DNA from: Vallitaleaceae bacterium 9-2
Lineage (GTDB): Bacteria; Bacillota; Clostridia; Lachnospirales; Vallitaleaceae
Assembly: GCA_038396585.1 (NCBI GenBank)
Contig: CP121691.1
Coordinates: 186,001 to 250,000, forward strand
Direction of reading: 5' to 3'
DNA length: 64,000 nucleotides
The notes under the pieces are model-generated. The model saw only the letters and a program-made list of their open reading frames with translations, made no database searches and was not told the DNA's origin. Below, one piece after another: positions 19,467-28,144 of the stretch. Positions within the stretch are counted from its first letter, which is position 1; the number at the start of each line of letters is the position of its first letter. The translations under genes and the position numbers were made by a program.

Positions 19467-20584
19467 ATAAACAAGAAATTATTAAAAAAATTGATGCTGT
19501 TGTAGAACGGCTTATGACATTAGGTGCGGCGGATAATGAAAAGGACAAGACCACTTCAGCAGAGGCGCACAAAAAAGGAATCATTGAACGTGATTTTGGT
19601 ATTAAAGAATGGGATTGGCCTCAAGGGGTCGGCTTATTTGGATTAACAAAGCTACAAAGCTATTATGGAGATACACGGTATGATGACTTTTTAAATCAAT
19701 GGTATTTGGATAATATTGTCCTTGGTCTTCCGTCACAAAATATTAATACAACGGCACCGTTTCTAACATTAAACGGACTTGCACAGCGTATAGATGACCA
19801 GGGGTTTGAGCAATTGTGCATTCAAAGAACAGAATGGTTAATGCAGCATTTGCCAAAAACAAAAGAAGGTGGATTCCAGCATGTCACAAGCGCCATTGGC
19901 GATCGCATGGGCGTGCGCCTCAACGAAGGAGAGCTTTGGATAGATACCTTATTTATGGCAGTGCTATTTTTAAATGCGATGGGTCATCGTCATAATCGTG
20001 TGGAATGGCGAGAAGAAGCGCTAAAACAAGTGCTTATACATATAAAATATTTATATGATAAAAAAACAGGGTTATTTTATCATGGATGGAGTTTTTTGCG
20101 CAATGATAATTTTGGTGAAATATATTGGGGACGAGGCAATGCATGGTTTACCTTTGGAATTATTGAATACTTAGAAGCCGCCAAGACGACCCTACCTAGA
20201 GCGACGCAAGAATATATTCAAGAGACCTATGTTGCACAAGTAGAGCGTCTTATTCAGTTGCAAGACCCAACTACAGGTTTATGGCATACTGTCTTGGATG
20301 ATCCGACCAGCTATTTAGAAGTATCAGGTTCATCAGGAATCGCAGCGGGTATATTGCAGGGGATTCGTTGCGGATATTTGGATGCATCTTATCAAGCCTA
20401 TGCAATGAAAGCCATTGATGCTATCGCAAAAGCAGTCGATGAATCAGGGACGGTTACAGGCGTTTCAGCAGGAACCGGGATTGGTATGGATGCTCAGCAT
20501 TATAAAGATATTATTATTGCACCAATGGCCTATGGGCAATCATTGGGGTTACTTGCATTAACAGAAAGTTTGTATTTTATATAG
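19463..20584 (+). CDS. GH105 unsaturated rhamnogalacturonyl hydrolase
   Basis: Removes the delta-4,5-unsaturated galacturonate left at the non-reducing end by rhamnogalacturonan lyase. The 373-residue (alpha/alpha)6-barrel protein matches YteR/YesR in length and carries GELWIDTLFMAVLFL, the substrate-binding acidic segment (about 152-166). It also has FGEIYWGRGNAWFTFGI (about 214-230), the GH105 signature. No signal peptide, so cytoplasmic. Coupled to the rhamnosidase-like gene through an ATGA overlap and ended by a strong terminator, making it the last gene of the operon. Confidence 0.94.
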   Translation: MNKQEIIKKIDAVVERLMTLGAADNEKDKTTSAEAHKKGIIERDFGIKEWDWPQGVGLFGLTKLQSYYGDTRYDDFLNQWYLDNIVLGLPSQNINTTAPFLTLNGLAQRIDDQGFEQLCIQRTEWLMQHLPKTKEGGFQHVTSAIGDRMGVRLNEGELWIDTLFMAVLFLNAMGHRHNRVEWREEALKQVLIHIKYLYDKKTGLFYHGWSFLRNDNFGEIYWGRGNAWFTFGIIEYLEAAKTTLPRATQEYIQETYVAQVERLIQLQDPTTGLWHTVLDDPTSYLEVSGSSGIAAGILQGIRCGYLDASYQAYAMKAIDAIAKAVDESGTVTGVSAGTGIGMDAQHYKDIIIAPMAYGQSLGLLALTESLYFI

Positions 20585-20593
20585 TGTAATATT

Positions 20594-20640
20594 AAAAAGC
20601 TGTCCTATGCATTAATTTTTGATGCATAGGACAGCTCTTT
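20594..20640 (+). terminator. intrinsic terminator after GH105
   Basis: A 15-bp perfect stem AGCTGTCCTATGCAT (20598-20612) with ATGCATAGGACAGCT (20622-20636), then CTTTG. It closes the rhamnogalacturonan enzyme operon. Confidence 0.9.
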
Positions 20641-20690
20641 GCTTTTCAATCGAGATAATAACACGTATAATAGGAGGAGGAGGTGTTTAT

Positions 20691-21554
20691 ATGGAACAAA
20701 AAATTCGTAGTATAAAAAGAATAACAAAAGGTCAACGAGCGGTTGATGGTGCAGGAGTACATCTTGTTCGCGTTCTTGGATATCATGACACAAAGGAATT
20801 TGATCCGTTTTTGATGCTTGATGCATTTGACTCAAAAAATCCAGAAGATTACATAAAAGGATTTCCATGGCATCCACACCGAGGCATAGAGACAATAACA
20901 TATTTGATTGAAGGGCGTATTGAACATGGGGACAGCTTGGGTAATCATGGAAGTATCTTAGCTGGCGAATGTCAATGGATGACAGCAGGATCCGGAATTA
21001 TTCATCAGGAGATGCCAAAGGCTTCAAAACGTATGTTGGGAGCGCAATTGTGGCTTAATCTTCCGGCAAAAGACAAGATGACAACGCCAAGGTATGGAGA
21101 TATCAAGCAAGACCAAGTACCGATTCTTAAAGAAGATAATCATACAGTACGTATTATATCGGGTCAGTATTTAGGGCATCAAGGTGCATTTCAAGGACAG
21201 TATATTCAAGCGACGTATCTTGACGTTACAGTTGAGCCTAATTCAACATGGTCCTACACAACACCTAAAGATGAGAACTTATTTGTATACATTGTTGAAG
21301 GTGAGGCTGGGTTTGGTGATGCGTTAGATCAGCTTATTGAAGAAAAACATGCGGTTTTGTTCACACAAGGAGAGCAATTCTTACTACAAACCAAAGAAAA
21401 AAGTATACGATGCCTGCTTTTCATGGGAAAACCCCTGCATGAACCGATTGCTTGGGGCGGTCCGATTGTTATGAATACTCGAGAGGAGCTTGATTTAGCC
21501 TTTCGAGAGTTGGATGAAAATACATTTGTAAAACATAGAGAAAAAAGTAATTAG
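20691..21554 (+). CDS. pirin family protein
   Basis: The frame opens at 20619 inside the preceding terminator, but the ATG at 20691 has a strong GGAGGAGG site and gives a normal pirin start, so it is used here. The 287-residue bicupin has the metal-binding motif HPHRGIETITYLIEG (about residues 62-76), then HGDSLGN and HQEMP, supplying the His and Glu ligands. Known pirins include quercetin dioxygenases and redox-linked regulators; the role here is unknown. It stands alone between two terminated units, 62 bases before signal peptidase I. Confidence 0.92.
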   Translation: MEQKIRSIKRITKGQRAVDGAGVHLVRVLGYHDTKEFDPFLMLDAFDSKNPEDYIKGFPWHPHRGIETITYLIEGRIEHGDSLGNHGSILAGECQWMTAGSGIIHQEMPKASKRMLGAQLWLNLPAKDKMTTPRYGDIKQDQVPILKEDNHTVRIISGQYLGHQGAFQGQYIQATYLDVTVEPNSTWSYTTPKDENLFVYIVEGEAGFGDALDQLIEEKHAVLFTQGEQFLLQTKEKSIRCLLFMGKPLHEPIAWGGPIVMNTREELDLAFRELDENTFVKHREKSN

Positions 21555-21616
21555 GGAACATTGGATGAAGTTCTATCGTCAGATATAGATGATATTTTTT
21601 AACGGGAGACGAACAT

Positions 21617-22159
21617 ATGAGCAAGGAAAAAATTAAAGAAGAACTAATAAGCTGGACAAAAGTCATTGTATTTGCAATGACACTGGCATATGTGATCAAC
21701 CATCTGGTGATTATCAATGCCTATGTTCCTTCACAATCCATGGAAAATACCCTGCAAGTGAAGGATCGATTAATCGCTAATCGATTGGCCTATCTTTTTA
21801 ATGAACCCAAACGTGGAGATGTTGTTATCTTTGAGTTTGATCAAGATGGGGAAGAAAAACACTACGTGAAGCGCTTAATCGGCTTGCCGGGAGACATAGT
21901 CAATATCCGAGAAGGCAATGTTTATGTCAATGACCAGCTGCTTAAGGAACCTTACTTGAAGGAAGCGATGGATAATAATGAAGATGGTAACTTTGAGGTT
22001 CCAAAAGGATATTATTTCTTCTTAGGAGACAATCGTAATAAAAGTATTGATGGGCGTTTTTGGGTAAAACCATATATTTCCAAGAAAGCTGTTTTGGGCA
22101 AAGTCGTCTTAAGTTACTATCCGAACTTTCGACTGATAACAGGACAAAAGGACAAATAA
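21617..22159 (+). CDS. lepB: signal peptidase I
   Basis: Membrane-bound serine/lysine peptidase that cleaves Sec signal peptides on the outer face of the membrane. It has 180 residues, one N-terminal span (about 12-34), then the nucleophile serine in VPSQSMENTL (about 36-45) and the lysine base in HYVKRLIGLPGD (about 76-87). The GDNRNKSIDGRFW box is near 139-151. Length and motifs match small Gram-positive SipS/LepB enzymes. It is preceded by a gggagac ribosome site. Confidence 0.95.
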   Translation: MSKEKIKEELISWTKVIVFAMTLAYVINHLVIINAYVPSQSMENTLQVKDRLIANRLAYLFNEPKRGDVVIFEFDQDGEEKHYVKRLIGLPGDIVNIREGNVYVNDQLLKEPYLKEAMDNNEDGNFEVPKGYYFFLGDNRNKSIDGRFWVKPYISKKAVLGKVVLSYYPNFRLITGQKDK

Positions 22160-22194
22160 AAAGAAGGTTATGACATTTTATCCATGGAGTAAGT

Positions 22195-22203
22195 TGGTAT
22201 AAT
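22195..22203 (+). promoter_or_regulatory. extended -10 promoter for the GH51 gene
   Basis: TGG then TATAAT (22198-22203) forms a consensus extended -10 about 40 bases ahead of the GH51 start. No good -35 box is visible at 17 bases. Prediction only. Confidence 0.5.
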
Positions 22204-22243
22204 AGTCTTATAAATCAAGTGTTTTACTTGGAAGGAGATTATT

Positions 22244-23719
22244 ATGCAAACGTATATTGTTGATACAAAAAAGCAAAAAGCACAAATTAACCGAAATATT
22301 TATGGGCATTTTTCTGAACATCTGGGACGATGTATCTATGAAGGCCTATATGTGGGGGAAGATTCTCATATTCCCAATATCGACGGCATGCGTACAGACG
22401 TTATAGAAGCTTTAAAAGCCATGGGATTACCCTTGCTTCGGTGGCCTGGAGGCTGTTTTGCGGATGAGTATCATTGGAAAGATGGAATAGGACCAAAAGA
22501 ACAACGTAAAAAAATGATTAACACCCATTGGGGTGGAGTGGTCGAAGATAATAGCTTTGGAACCCACGAGTTCTTACGCCTATGTGAACTACTGGAATGC
22601 GAACCTTACATCAATGGAAATGTTGGTAGCGGAACCGTACAGGAAATGTCGGAGTGGGTAGAGTATATGACGTTTGACGGATTGTCTCCCATGGCTAAAC
22701 TGCGTGAAGAAAATGGACAAAAAAAACCGTGGAAGGTAAAATACTTCGGTGTTGGTAATGAAAACTGGGGCTGTGGGGGGAACATGCGTGCAGAGTACTA
22801 TGCAGACCTTTATCGTCGATATTCCACCTATACAAGAAACTATGGTGATAATCAATTGTTTAAAATAGCAGGCGGACCCAATGTCGATGACTATCACTGG
22901 ACAAAAGTTTTGATGGAAGTTGCCGGACCTTTTATGGACGGCCTAAGCTTACATTATTATTCCTTTGTCAATAATTGGGATAATAAAGGCTCGGCAACAC
23001 AGATGAGCGAAATGGATTATTATCGTGTCTTGAAAAATACATGGAAAATGGAAGAATTGGTGACTAAACACAGTCAGATCATGGATCAATATGATCCTCA
23101 AAGACGTGTGGCACTTATAGTTGACGAATGGGGAACATGGTATGATGTTGAACCAGGAACTAATCCTGGGTTTTTGTACCAGCAAAACAGTATGCGAGAT
23201 GCACTCGTTGCCGGCATTAATCTGAATATTTTTAACAAGCATGCACAGCGGGTACGAATGGCCAATATTGCACAATTAGTCAATGTGTTGCAATCGGTGA
23301 TTTTGACGGAAGGTGAAAAGATGATAAAGACACCTACTTATCATGTTTTTGACATGTACCAAGCACATCAAGATAACCAATTGCTTGAAAGTTATATTTC
23401 AACACCTGATCTTTTGATAGATGATGTTACAATTCCAGCCATTACCGAGTCGGCGTCTATCAATCCTTTAGGACAGGTTGTTTTGACCTTGTGTAATTTG
23501 GATTTAAGCCAAGAACAGCATATAGATGTACATACTTTAGGGTATCAGCCAAAAAAAGTGGAGGGGCATATTCTTCACGGTGCTATGGATGCGCACAATA
23601 CCTTTGAAGCACCCAAGAATCTTACAAAACAAGAATTTGACCAAGTTGTGTTAAATGACAAAGGCTGCCATATTACACTTCCGGCATGCTCCGTTGTTCG
23701 CTTGATTCTTGAAGCATAA
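22244..23719 (+). CDS. abfA: GH51 alpha-L-arabinofuranosidase
   Basis: Releases arabinofuranose from arabinan or arabinoxylan oligosaccharides. At 491 residues it is normal for GH51. The acid/base glutamate lies in [13 protein letters not shown] (about residues 167-179) and the nucleophile in [11 protein letters not shown] (about 290-300), both intact. The C-terminal beta domain ends near 490. No signal peptide, so it works on imported oligosaccharides, possibly side chains of the pectin handled by the neighbouring locus. It has its own ribosome site (ggaaggag) and promoter. Its stop codon overlaps the start of the next small gene by one base. Confidence 0.95.
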   Translation: MQTYIVDTKKQKAQINRNIYGHFSEHLGRCIYEGLYVGEDSHIPNIDGMRTDVIEALKAMGLPLLRWPGGCFADEYHWKDGIGPKEQRKKMINTHWGGVVEDNSFGTHEFLRLCELLECEPYINGNVGSGTVQEMSEWVEYMTFDGLSPMAKLREENGQKKPWKVKYFGVGNENWGCGGNMRAEYYADLYRRYSTYTRNYGDNQLFKIAGGPNVDDYHWTKVLMEVAGPFMDGLSLHYYSFVNNWDNKGSATQMSEMDYYRVLKNTWKMEELVTKHSQIMDQYDPQRRVALIVDEWGTWYDVEPGTNPGFLYQQNSMRDALVAGINLNIFNKHAQRVRMANIAQLVNVLQSVILTEGEKMIKTPTYHVFDMYQAHQDNQLLESYISTPDLLIDDVTIPAITESASINPLGQVVLTLCNLDLSQEQHIDVHTLGYQPKKVEGHILHGAMDAHNTFEAPKNLTKQEFDQVVLNDKGCHITLPACSVVRLILEA

Positions 23720-23970
23720 TGGGACCCTGTAAACGATGTTATGCCTTTGTCGATGGAAGTGCTGATCTTTATACAGCGATGCAAAAGCATATGAAAAATC
23801 TGCCGCCTGAGATGAAGTGTACCCAAGAAGTCTATGAACGACGCTTGGCCCAGTGTGAGGCGTGTGAAAAACTTCAAAATGGCATGTGTGCATATTGTGG
23901 CTGTTTTGTCATCTTGCGAGCGCGTAAAAAAAATCAATATTGTCCATATCCAAAGACCCCTAAATGGTAG
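23719..23970 (+). CDS. small Cys-rich DUF6171-like protein
   Basis: An 83-residue protein with eight cysteines in three clusters: CKRC near the N-terminus, CEAC in the middle (about 52-55), and CAYCGCF with a final CPYPKTPKW. This arrangement fits the DUF6171 family, thought to bind zinc; no function is known. The ATG overlaps the GH51 stop (TAATG), giving translational coupling, and no separate ribosome site is evident. The following terminator stem includes the last codons and the stop codon. Confidence 0.75.
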   Translation: MGPCKRCYAFVDGSADLYTAMQKHMKNLPPEMKCTQEVYERRLAQCEACEKLQNGMCAYCGCFVILRARKKNQYCPYPKTPKW

Positions 23971-23980
23971 GGGTCTTTTA
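23953..23980 (+). terminator. intrinsic terminator overlapping the DUF6171-like gene end
   Basis: Stem AAGACCCCT (23953-23961) with AGGGGTCTT (23969-23977), then TTT. The 5' arm is coding sequence and the stop codon lies in the stem-loop. Confidence 0.85.
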
Positions 23981-24057
23981 GTGCATTATGTCAAAGATGA
24001 GGGCAAGAAAATAGGACGTATCTAGGACGAAAGGATGCAAAATAAGGAGATATACCT

Positions 24058-24075
24058 ATGAAAAAAGCCTTGTGA
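24058..24075 (+). other. five-codon mini-ORF (MKKAL) with a strong ribosome site
   Basis: ATG AAA AAA GCC TTG TGA, with AAGGAG eight bases upstream. The first residues resemble those of the 25-residue peptide at 24264 (MKKVL). It may be a decayed copy or chance; its end overlaps the -35 box of the promoter at 24070-24098. Confidence 0.3.
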
Positions 24076-24098
24076 ACATGGGTAGAATATACTATAAT
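24070..24098 (+). promoter_or_regulatory. sigma-A-type promoter for the structured leader
   Basis: TTGTGA (24070-24075), a 17-base spacer and a perfect TATAAT (24093-24098). A start near 24105 would give a leader of about 160 bases before the peptide ORF. The 23971-24376 stretch has no conventional gene: it holds the mini-ORF, this promoter, the leader and the peptide ORF. Confidence 0.65.
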
Positions 24099-24205
24099 TT
24101 AGTTTATGGTATACGTTTTTTGTAAACTTTGCCATAAGCCGGCATATAATATTAGTTTACATTGAGTTTGGAATCATTTTTCGACACATAAAGATTAGAG
24201 AAGCG

Positions 24206-24262
24206 GATATAGCCTGTTTTATTAGCGGAACGAAGCAGAGAAAATATACAGGAGGCTATATC
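24206..24262 (+). promoter_or_regulatory. hairpin sequestering the peptide ORF's ribosome site
   Basis: GATATAGCCTGT (24206-24217) pairs with ACAGG, bulged AG, GCTATATC (24248-24262). The AGGAGG site (24250-24255) lies inside the 3' arm, next to the ATG at 24264. Translation of the peptide should be low while the stem is closed. The 30-base loop contains AGCGGAACGAAGC. Confidence 0.6.
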
Positions 24263-24263
24263 G

Positions 24264-24341
24264 ATGAAAAAAGTTCTAAGTATTCTTATGAGTTTAGCAA
24301 TGGCTTTATTAGCATCAGGTGCAGCACATAAAGTAATATAA
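24264..24341 (+). CDS. 25-residue hydrophobic peptide, unknown function
   Basis: Begins MKKVLSILMSLAMALLASG and ends with AAHKVI. It reads like a short membrane-inserting or signal-peptide-like peptide with two N-terminal lysines and a hydrophobic run of about 17 residues. AGGAGG lies nine bases upstream. It has no cysteine and no AgrB partner nearby, so an Agr-type signal is not supported. It lies wholly inside a long inverted repeat and just before the HD-GYP gene, so it could be a leader peptide or a small membrane partner. It is also possible that it is not translated. Confidence 0.45.
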   Translation: MKKVLSILMSLAMALLASGAAHKVI

Positions 24342-24376
24342 TATTAACATGCCGGCTTAACAAAGGAGCGTGGCTG

Positions 24377-25714
24377 ATGAAACAAAAACATAAAAAGACG
24401 ATTATTTTAAATAGTATATTAGGAATTATATATTTTATAGTAGCTTTTATTTTTTACCAGCAATTTGGTATAAGCGACTGGAAGCAACTTTTGTTTTGGA
24501 GTGTCCTTGCCATTGTTGCAGAATCCTTTGTCGTGGTATCTTCGGCGGGAACATCCACATCGGTGGGGACAGCAATCTATCTGTATGCTGCAGTTCTTGG
24601 AACACCACTGGATGTTATGCTGGTCGTAACCTTAGGGGTGCTGCTTTGCTTTCCGGAGATTAATGACAAACGACGCCATATATTGAATACTCCGCTGTAT
24701 AAAATGTTGTTTAATGTCTTTAATATATCCCTTTCCATGGGACTTGCCAGTGTGTTCTTCAAATTTTACCAAGGAGACTTTAACATTGTTGTCTATGCGC
24801 TTGTAATGTTTGTTGTTCTTGCGGCAGAAGAACTCATTAACGGGTTTATCTTATATCAATATTTTTCGATTCAGCTAGATGATATTAAGGCGCGAGATAT
24901 TTTGAAGGATATTTTAGGATCATATCTTAATTCCATTGCAATAGGTACACTCGGAATATTTTTAGTATTTGCAGACTATACTTATGGCAAATCCATTGTT
25001 ATCATATTGTTTATTCCAATTTTATTGGCTAGATATTCGTTCAAATTATATTATGATTCTCAACGAATGGCAATTGATACCATACATGCGCTTAATGAAG
25101 CACTTCATGCAAAGGATGCCTATACCGGGGGGCATACAGGGCGGGTTCAACAATATGCCATGGATATAGCTAAGGCATATAAATTGACGAGCCACCAGAT
25201 TGACACCATTGATAAGGCGGCGTTATTACATGATATTGGCAAAATCGGTATTCCGGATGATATACTCAATAAAAACGGTAAGTTAACGGCTGAAGAGTAT
25301 CGACGGATACAAGAACATGCAACAATTGGCGGGCATATTATAGGAAGTGTACATTCCTTGAGAAAGATATCGTTGATTATTATTCAGCATCATGAACGTT
25401 ATGATGGTAAGGGATATCCCAATCAGCTGTCGGGAGATCAGATAAGCATTGAAGCGGCAATCCTTATGATTGCAGACAGTTTTGATGCCATGACATCGGA
25501 TCGCCCATACCGTAAAGCATATACAAAAGAGTATGCAATTAAGGAATTAATAGAAAATGCTGGGATTCAGTTTCATCCCAAAGTGGTCAAATGCTTCGTT
25601 GAAGAAGTGCTGTCACAGCCTGGATATAATGTAGGGGACGCTACGGCGGAGATTGTTGAAATTGACCAAGTACTGGAGGCACAAAATACTTCGGAAAGGG
25701 CAAAAGAGGCATGA
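24377..25714 (+). CDS. membrane-bound HD-GYP phosphodiesterase-like protein
   Basis: The 445-residue protein has about seven N-terminal membrane spans (residues 10-220), then a cytoplasmic HD-GYP domain (about 232-420). The metal and catalytic motifs are HTGRVQQYA (about 252-260), LLHDIGKIGIPDDIL (about 280-294), and HHERYDGKGYP (about 340-350), the GYP signature. Members of the family degrade cyclic di-GMP, or in some cases other cyclic dinucleotides. The membrane part probably senses a signal. An aaaggagcg site precedes the ATG. Its end overlaps the DUF5317 gene by four bases. Activity is inferred from intact motifs. Confidence 0.92.
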   Translation: MKQKHKKTIILNSILGIIYFIVAFIFYQQFGISDWKQLLFWSVLAIVAESFVVVSSAGTSTSVGTAIYLYAAVLGTPLDVMLVVTLGVLLCFPEINDKRRHILNTPLYKMLFNVFNISLSMGLASVFFKFYQGDFNIVVYALVMFVVLAAEELINGFILYQYFSIQLDDIKARDILKDILGSYLNSIAIGTLGIFLVFADYTYGKSIVIILFIPILLARYSFKLYYDSQRMAIDTIHALNEALHAKDAYTGGHTGRVQQYAMDIAKAYKLTSHQIDTIDKAALLHDIGKIGIPDDILNKNGKLTAEEYRRIQEHATIGGHIIGSVHSLRKISLIIIQHHERYDGKGYPNQLSGDQISIEAAILMIADSFDAMTSDRPYRKAYTKEYAIKELIENAGIQFHPKVVKCFVEEVLSQPGYNVGDATAEIVEIDQVLEAQNTSERAKEA

Positions 25715-26229
25715 TATTTGAGGGGATTGTTTTAGCCGTTATTTTTGGATATCTTCGAAAAGGGCGAATAAAAAATTTGGAAAATATCACTATACAATAC
25801 TGGGGAGCATTTATTTTTGCATTTGGGATGCAAACGATAGCCTTTGTGATTGAATCGATACCGGAAGTGGGATTTTATTTATTGCATATTGGAAGTTATG
25901 TTCTTATTGTGTTTGTCTGTATAAGAAACCATCGCTTCATAGGAATGTGGCTTATGGGTATAGGAACTTTCTTAAATGGCTTGGTTATTGCACTAAATCA
26001 TGGTATGATGCCTGTTAAGCTCCCAATAGGAGCGGAACCGATTTTTGACCGAGGGCACATGCTCCTAACACATACAACGCAATTGGGATTTTTAGCCGAT
26101 ATTTTTGTTATAGAGATTCCAAAACTATCCACTCGAGTGATGAGCGTTGGAGACTTTATAATTGTTGTAGGTGTGTTTCATCTTGTACAACAGGGCATGC
26201 AAGCAAAAAGGGAAAATAATACGGTTTAA
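25711..26229 (+). CDS. DUF5317-like membrane protein
   Basis: A 172-residue protein with four or five hydrophobic spans. The stretch GLVIALNHGMMPVKLP, then DRGHMLLTHTTQLGFLADIF, and the closing segment VMSVGDFIIVVGVFHLVQ match what I know of the DUF5317 family. Function unknown. It is translationally coupled to the HD-GYP gene (ATGA overlap), which suggests a joint membrane complex or a shared signal. No further gene follows in the unit. Confidence 0.75.
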   Translation: MIFEGIVLAVIFGYLRKGRIKNLENITIQYWGAFIFAFGMQTIAFVIESIPEVGFYLLHIGSYVLIVFVCIRNHRFIGMWLMGIGTFLNGLVIALNHGMMPVKLPIGAEPIFDRGHMLLTHTTQLGFLADIFVIEIPKLSTRVMSVGDFIIVVGVFHLVQQGMQAKRENNTV

Positions 26230-26237
26230 AATAGAAT

Positions 26238-26268
26238 GGACTTTACTGCTAGGTATAGTCTTTTTTTC
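26238..26268 (+). terminator. weak terminator-like stem after the DUF5317-like gene
   Basis: A short GACT/AGTC stem with a long loop is followed by a run of seven Ts. The stem is weak, so termination may be partial. Confidence 0.35.
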
Positions 26269-26356
26269 ATATGTCAAGGCAAGCTTCCTGATGTAAATAA
26301 TATTTTGGCAAAATAAGGCGCTATAGTCGCGTTGCAGATAGTGTAAGGAGAAGGAA

Positions 26357-28135
26357 ATGAAAGCAAAAAACGCCATATCACTTAAATCAAAAATTATTGT
26401 ACTTATCGTATGTGTGTCAATACTACCGATGGTTGTTTTGGCAATTATGGTGTCATATAACTATAATAATATCATTAAAGAGCGTTTTGTATCTTATGCC
26501 CAAGGTAATATGAGCCATGTGACGGCAACCATTAATAATGAGCTGGAGGGCATGCAAGAGTCAGTGCGCTATATGCTTCAGGACCCAACATTTAATGATG
26601 TCATCGTAAAGCAACCCAACGTGGAAGAAAATTCACTTGAGATGTTTGACCTTATCCGAGATATTAAATCGTATCTAAGTACGATTGTCTTTGGTAAGAA
26701 AAACTATGATGTAGGGGGGATTTTCTTCTATAAAACAGACCAACATGTCTACTATCCAAAAGAGGTTGGGTTAATCGATCGAAATGAGATTCCTGTTGAA
26801 GAAATGGCTAATCTAGCAAGAAGCAGCGTTAAAACCCAGTTTTATGAAACTTATGTCGATGGTCAACTCAACGTATACTTGACGCAGTTATTGTTGCACA
26901 AGGATAGTTTCAAGCCAATTGCCATGATGTATTACCGCATTGACCCGGAGTACTTAGAGCATATTTTAGAAAATATAAATATTCAGTCGGATGAGTCCAT
27001 ATATTTATATGCTGATGAGGCGCGTGTCATTGCATCCAAAGGAACCGTGCGTAATGACCACAAGATTTTAAGTGAGGAATTTAGAGAAAAAGAGCCGGGC
27101 TTATATATCCAAACAATGGATCAAGAGGAATATTACATCATTACAGATCGTATTCCGACGCTAAACTTATCTTTGATTACCCTCGTTTCATCGAAAATGT
27201 TAATGCAAGACTCTGAAAAAATTATACGCCTAGGGATTATATTGTACTTGGCAATGGTACCTTTTTTTATATTGATGGCATATGTTCTTTTTCGTGTAAT
27301 ATTAAAACCGATGCGAGAACTCACATCAAAAATGAAGGCGTTTGAACGAGGGGAGCTGGATGTTAAGGTGCCTGAAACGCGAACGGACGAGTTCGGCGTT
27401 GTTTATAATGCATTCAACAGGATGACCCAAAATATTAATCGACTTGTGAGCGATGTGTATGTAAAAGAGCTGGCAAAAAAAGATGCTGAAATATCGGCAC
27501 TTCAAGAACAAATCAATCCGCATTTTTTATATAATACGTTGGAATCTATTAATTGGCGCGCTCAACTTGCAGGCGAAGAAGAAATTGCACTCATGATACA
27601 AGCCCTTTCAAAGCTGATGGACGCATCCACAAACCGTTCCAAACGTAAGGTTATTACAGTCAAGGAAGAAGTCGGATACTTAAATCAATATATGTATTTG
27701 ATTCAGATGCGCTATTCAGATAGTCTAAAATACAAGCAGACTATTGATGCATCAATTCAGGATGCACTAGTCCCCAAGCTTCTTTTGCAACCGTTAATCG
27801 AAAATGCGGTTAAGCATGGTATAGAACCGATTGGTGAAGGGTGCATCGAATTGATTGGAAGACGAGATGGTGAACGATTAGAATTTATTGTACGCGATAA
27901 TGGCAGTGGAATGGATGAAGAACAGTACAAGAAAATACAATGCATGATTACCGAAGAAAAAGGAATTATGGATATGAAAAAAGGCGAAGGTGCAAGTGTT
28001 GGGCTTCAAAATGTATTCAGACGAATACAGTTAATATATGGCAATGATGCAAAAATATGGATTGAAAGCAGTCAAAATGAAGGAACATCCATTATGATTA
28101 GCTTTCCGGCGACTCTAGAAACGATGACAGAATAA
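26357..28135 (+). CDS. sensor histidine kinase, YesM/LytS-type
   Basis: A 592-residue membrane kinase. It has spans near residues 12-34 and 291-313 around an extracellular Cache-like sensor domain. A HAMP domain follows (about 315-365), then the His_kinase domain with the phosphoacceptor in EQINPHFLYNTLESINW (about 383-399). The ATPase domain has an N box LIENAVKHGIEP (about 478-489) and a G box VRDNGSGMD (about 512-520). It pairs with the response regulator that starts nine bases after its stop. It probably senses the sugar taken up by the importer that follows. Confidence 0.93.
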   Translation: MKAKNAISLKSKIIVLIVCVSILPMVVLAIMVSYNYNNIIKERFVSYAQGNMSHVTATINNELEGMQESVRYMLQDPTFNDVIVKQPNVEENSLEMFDLIRDIKSYLSTIVFGKKNYDVGGIFFYKTDQHVYYPKEVGLIDRNEIPVEEMANLARSSVKTQFYETYVDGQLNVYLTQLLLHKDSFKPIAMMYYRIDPEYLEHILENINIQSDESIYLYADEARVIASKGTVRNDHKILSEEFREKEPGLYIQTMDQEEYYIITDRIPTLNLSLITLVSSKMLMQDSEKIIRLGIILYLAMVPFFILMAYVLFRVILKPMRELTSKMKAFERGELDVKVPETRTDEFGVVYNAFNRMTQNINRLVSDVYVKELAKKDAEISALQEQINPHFLYNTLESINWRAQLAGEEEIALMIQALSKLMDASTNRSKRKVITVKEEVGYLNQYMYLIQMRYSDSLKYKQTIDASIQDALVPKLLLQPLIENAVKHGIEPIGEGCIELIGRRDGERLEFIVRDNGSGMDEEQYKKIQCMITEEKGIMDMKKGEGASVGLQNVFRRIQLIYGNDAKIWIESSQNEGTSIMISFPATLETMTE

Positions 28136-28144
28136 GGAGACAGT

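Larger units (their letters stand above)
24104..24359 (+). promoter_or_regulatory. structured leader with long-range inverted repeat and competing stems
   Basis: Arm 24135-24154 (TAAGCCGGCAT, A, TAATATTA) pairs with arm 24339-24359 (TAATATTA, AC, ATGCCGGCTTA) over 19 bp. Inside the 5' part, TTATGG (24104-24109) can pair with CCATAA (24132-24137), and TGTAAACT (24121-24128) with AGTTTACA (24154-24161). Several of these pairings exclude one another, as in switch-type leaders. The 3' arm ends one base before the region holding the HD-GYP gene's ribosome site. I matched it to no riboswitch class; the conserved cores of both c-di-GMP riboswitch classes are absent. Confidence 0.5.

Noticed and set aside
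24264-24341. AgrD-type cyclic peptide signal
   Set aside because: The peptide has no cysteine and no AgrB, AgrC or AgrA gene is nearby.
24135-24359. Miniature transposable element with terminal inverted repeats
   Set aside because: No flanking target-site duplication is seen, no second copy occurs in the window, and the arms interlock with other stems and a promoter. An RNA structure is the better explanation, though an element is not excluded.
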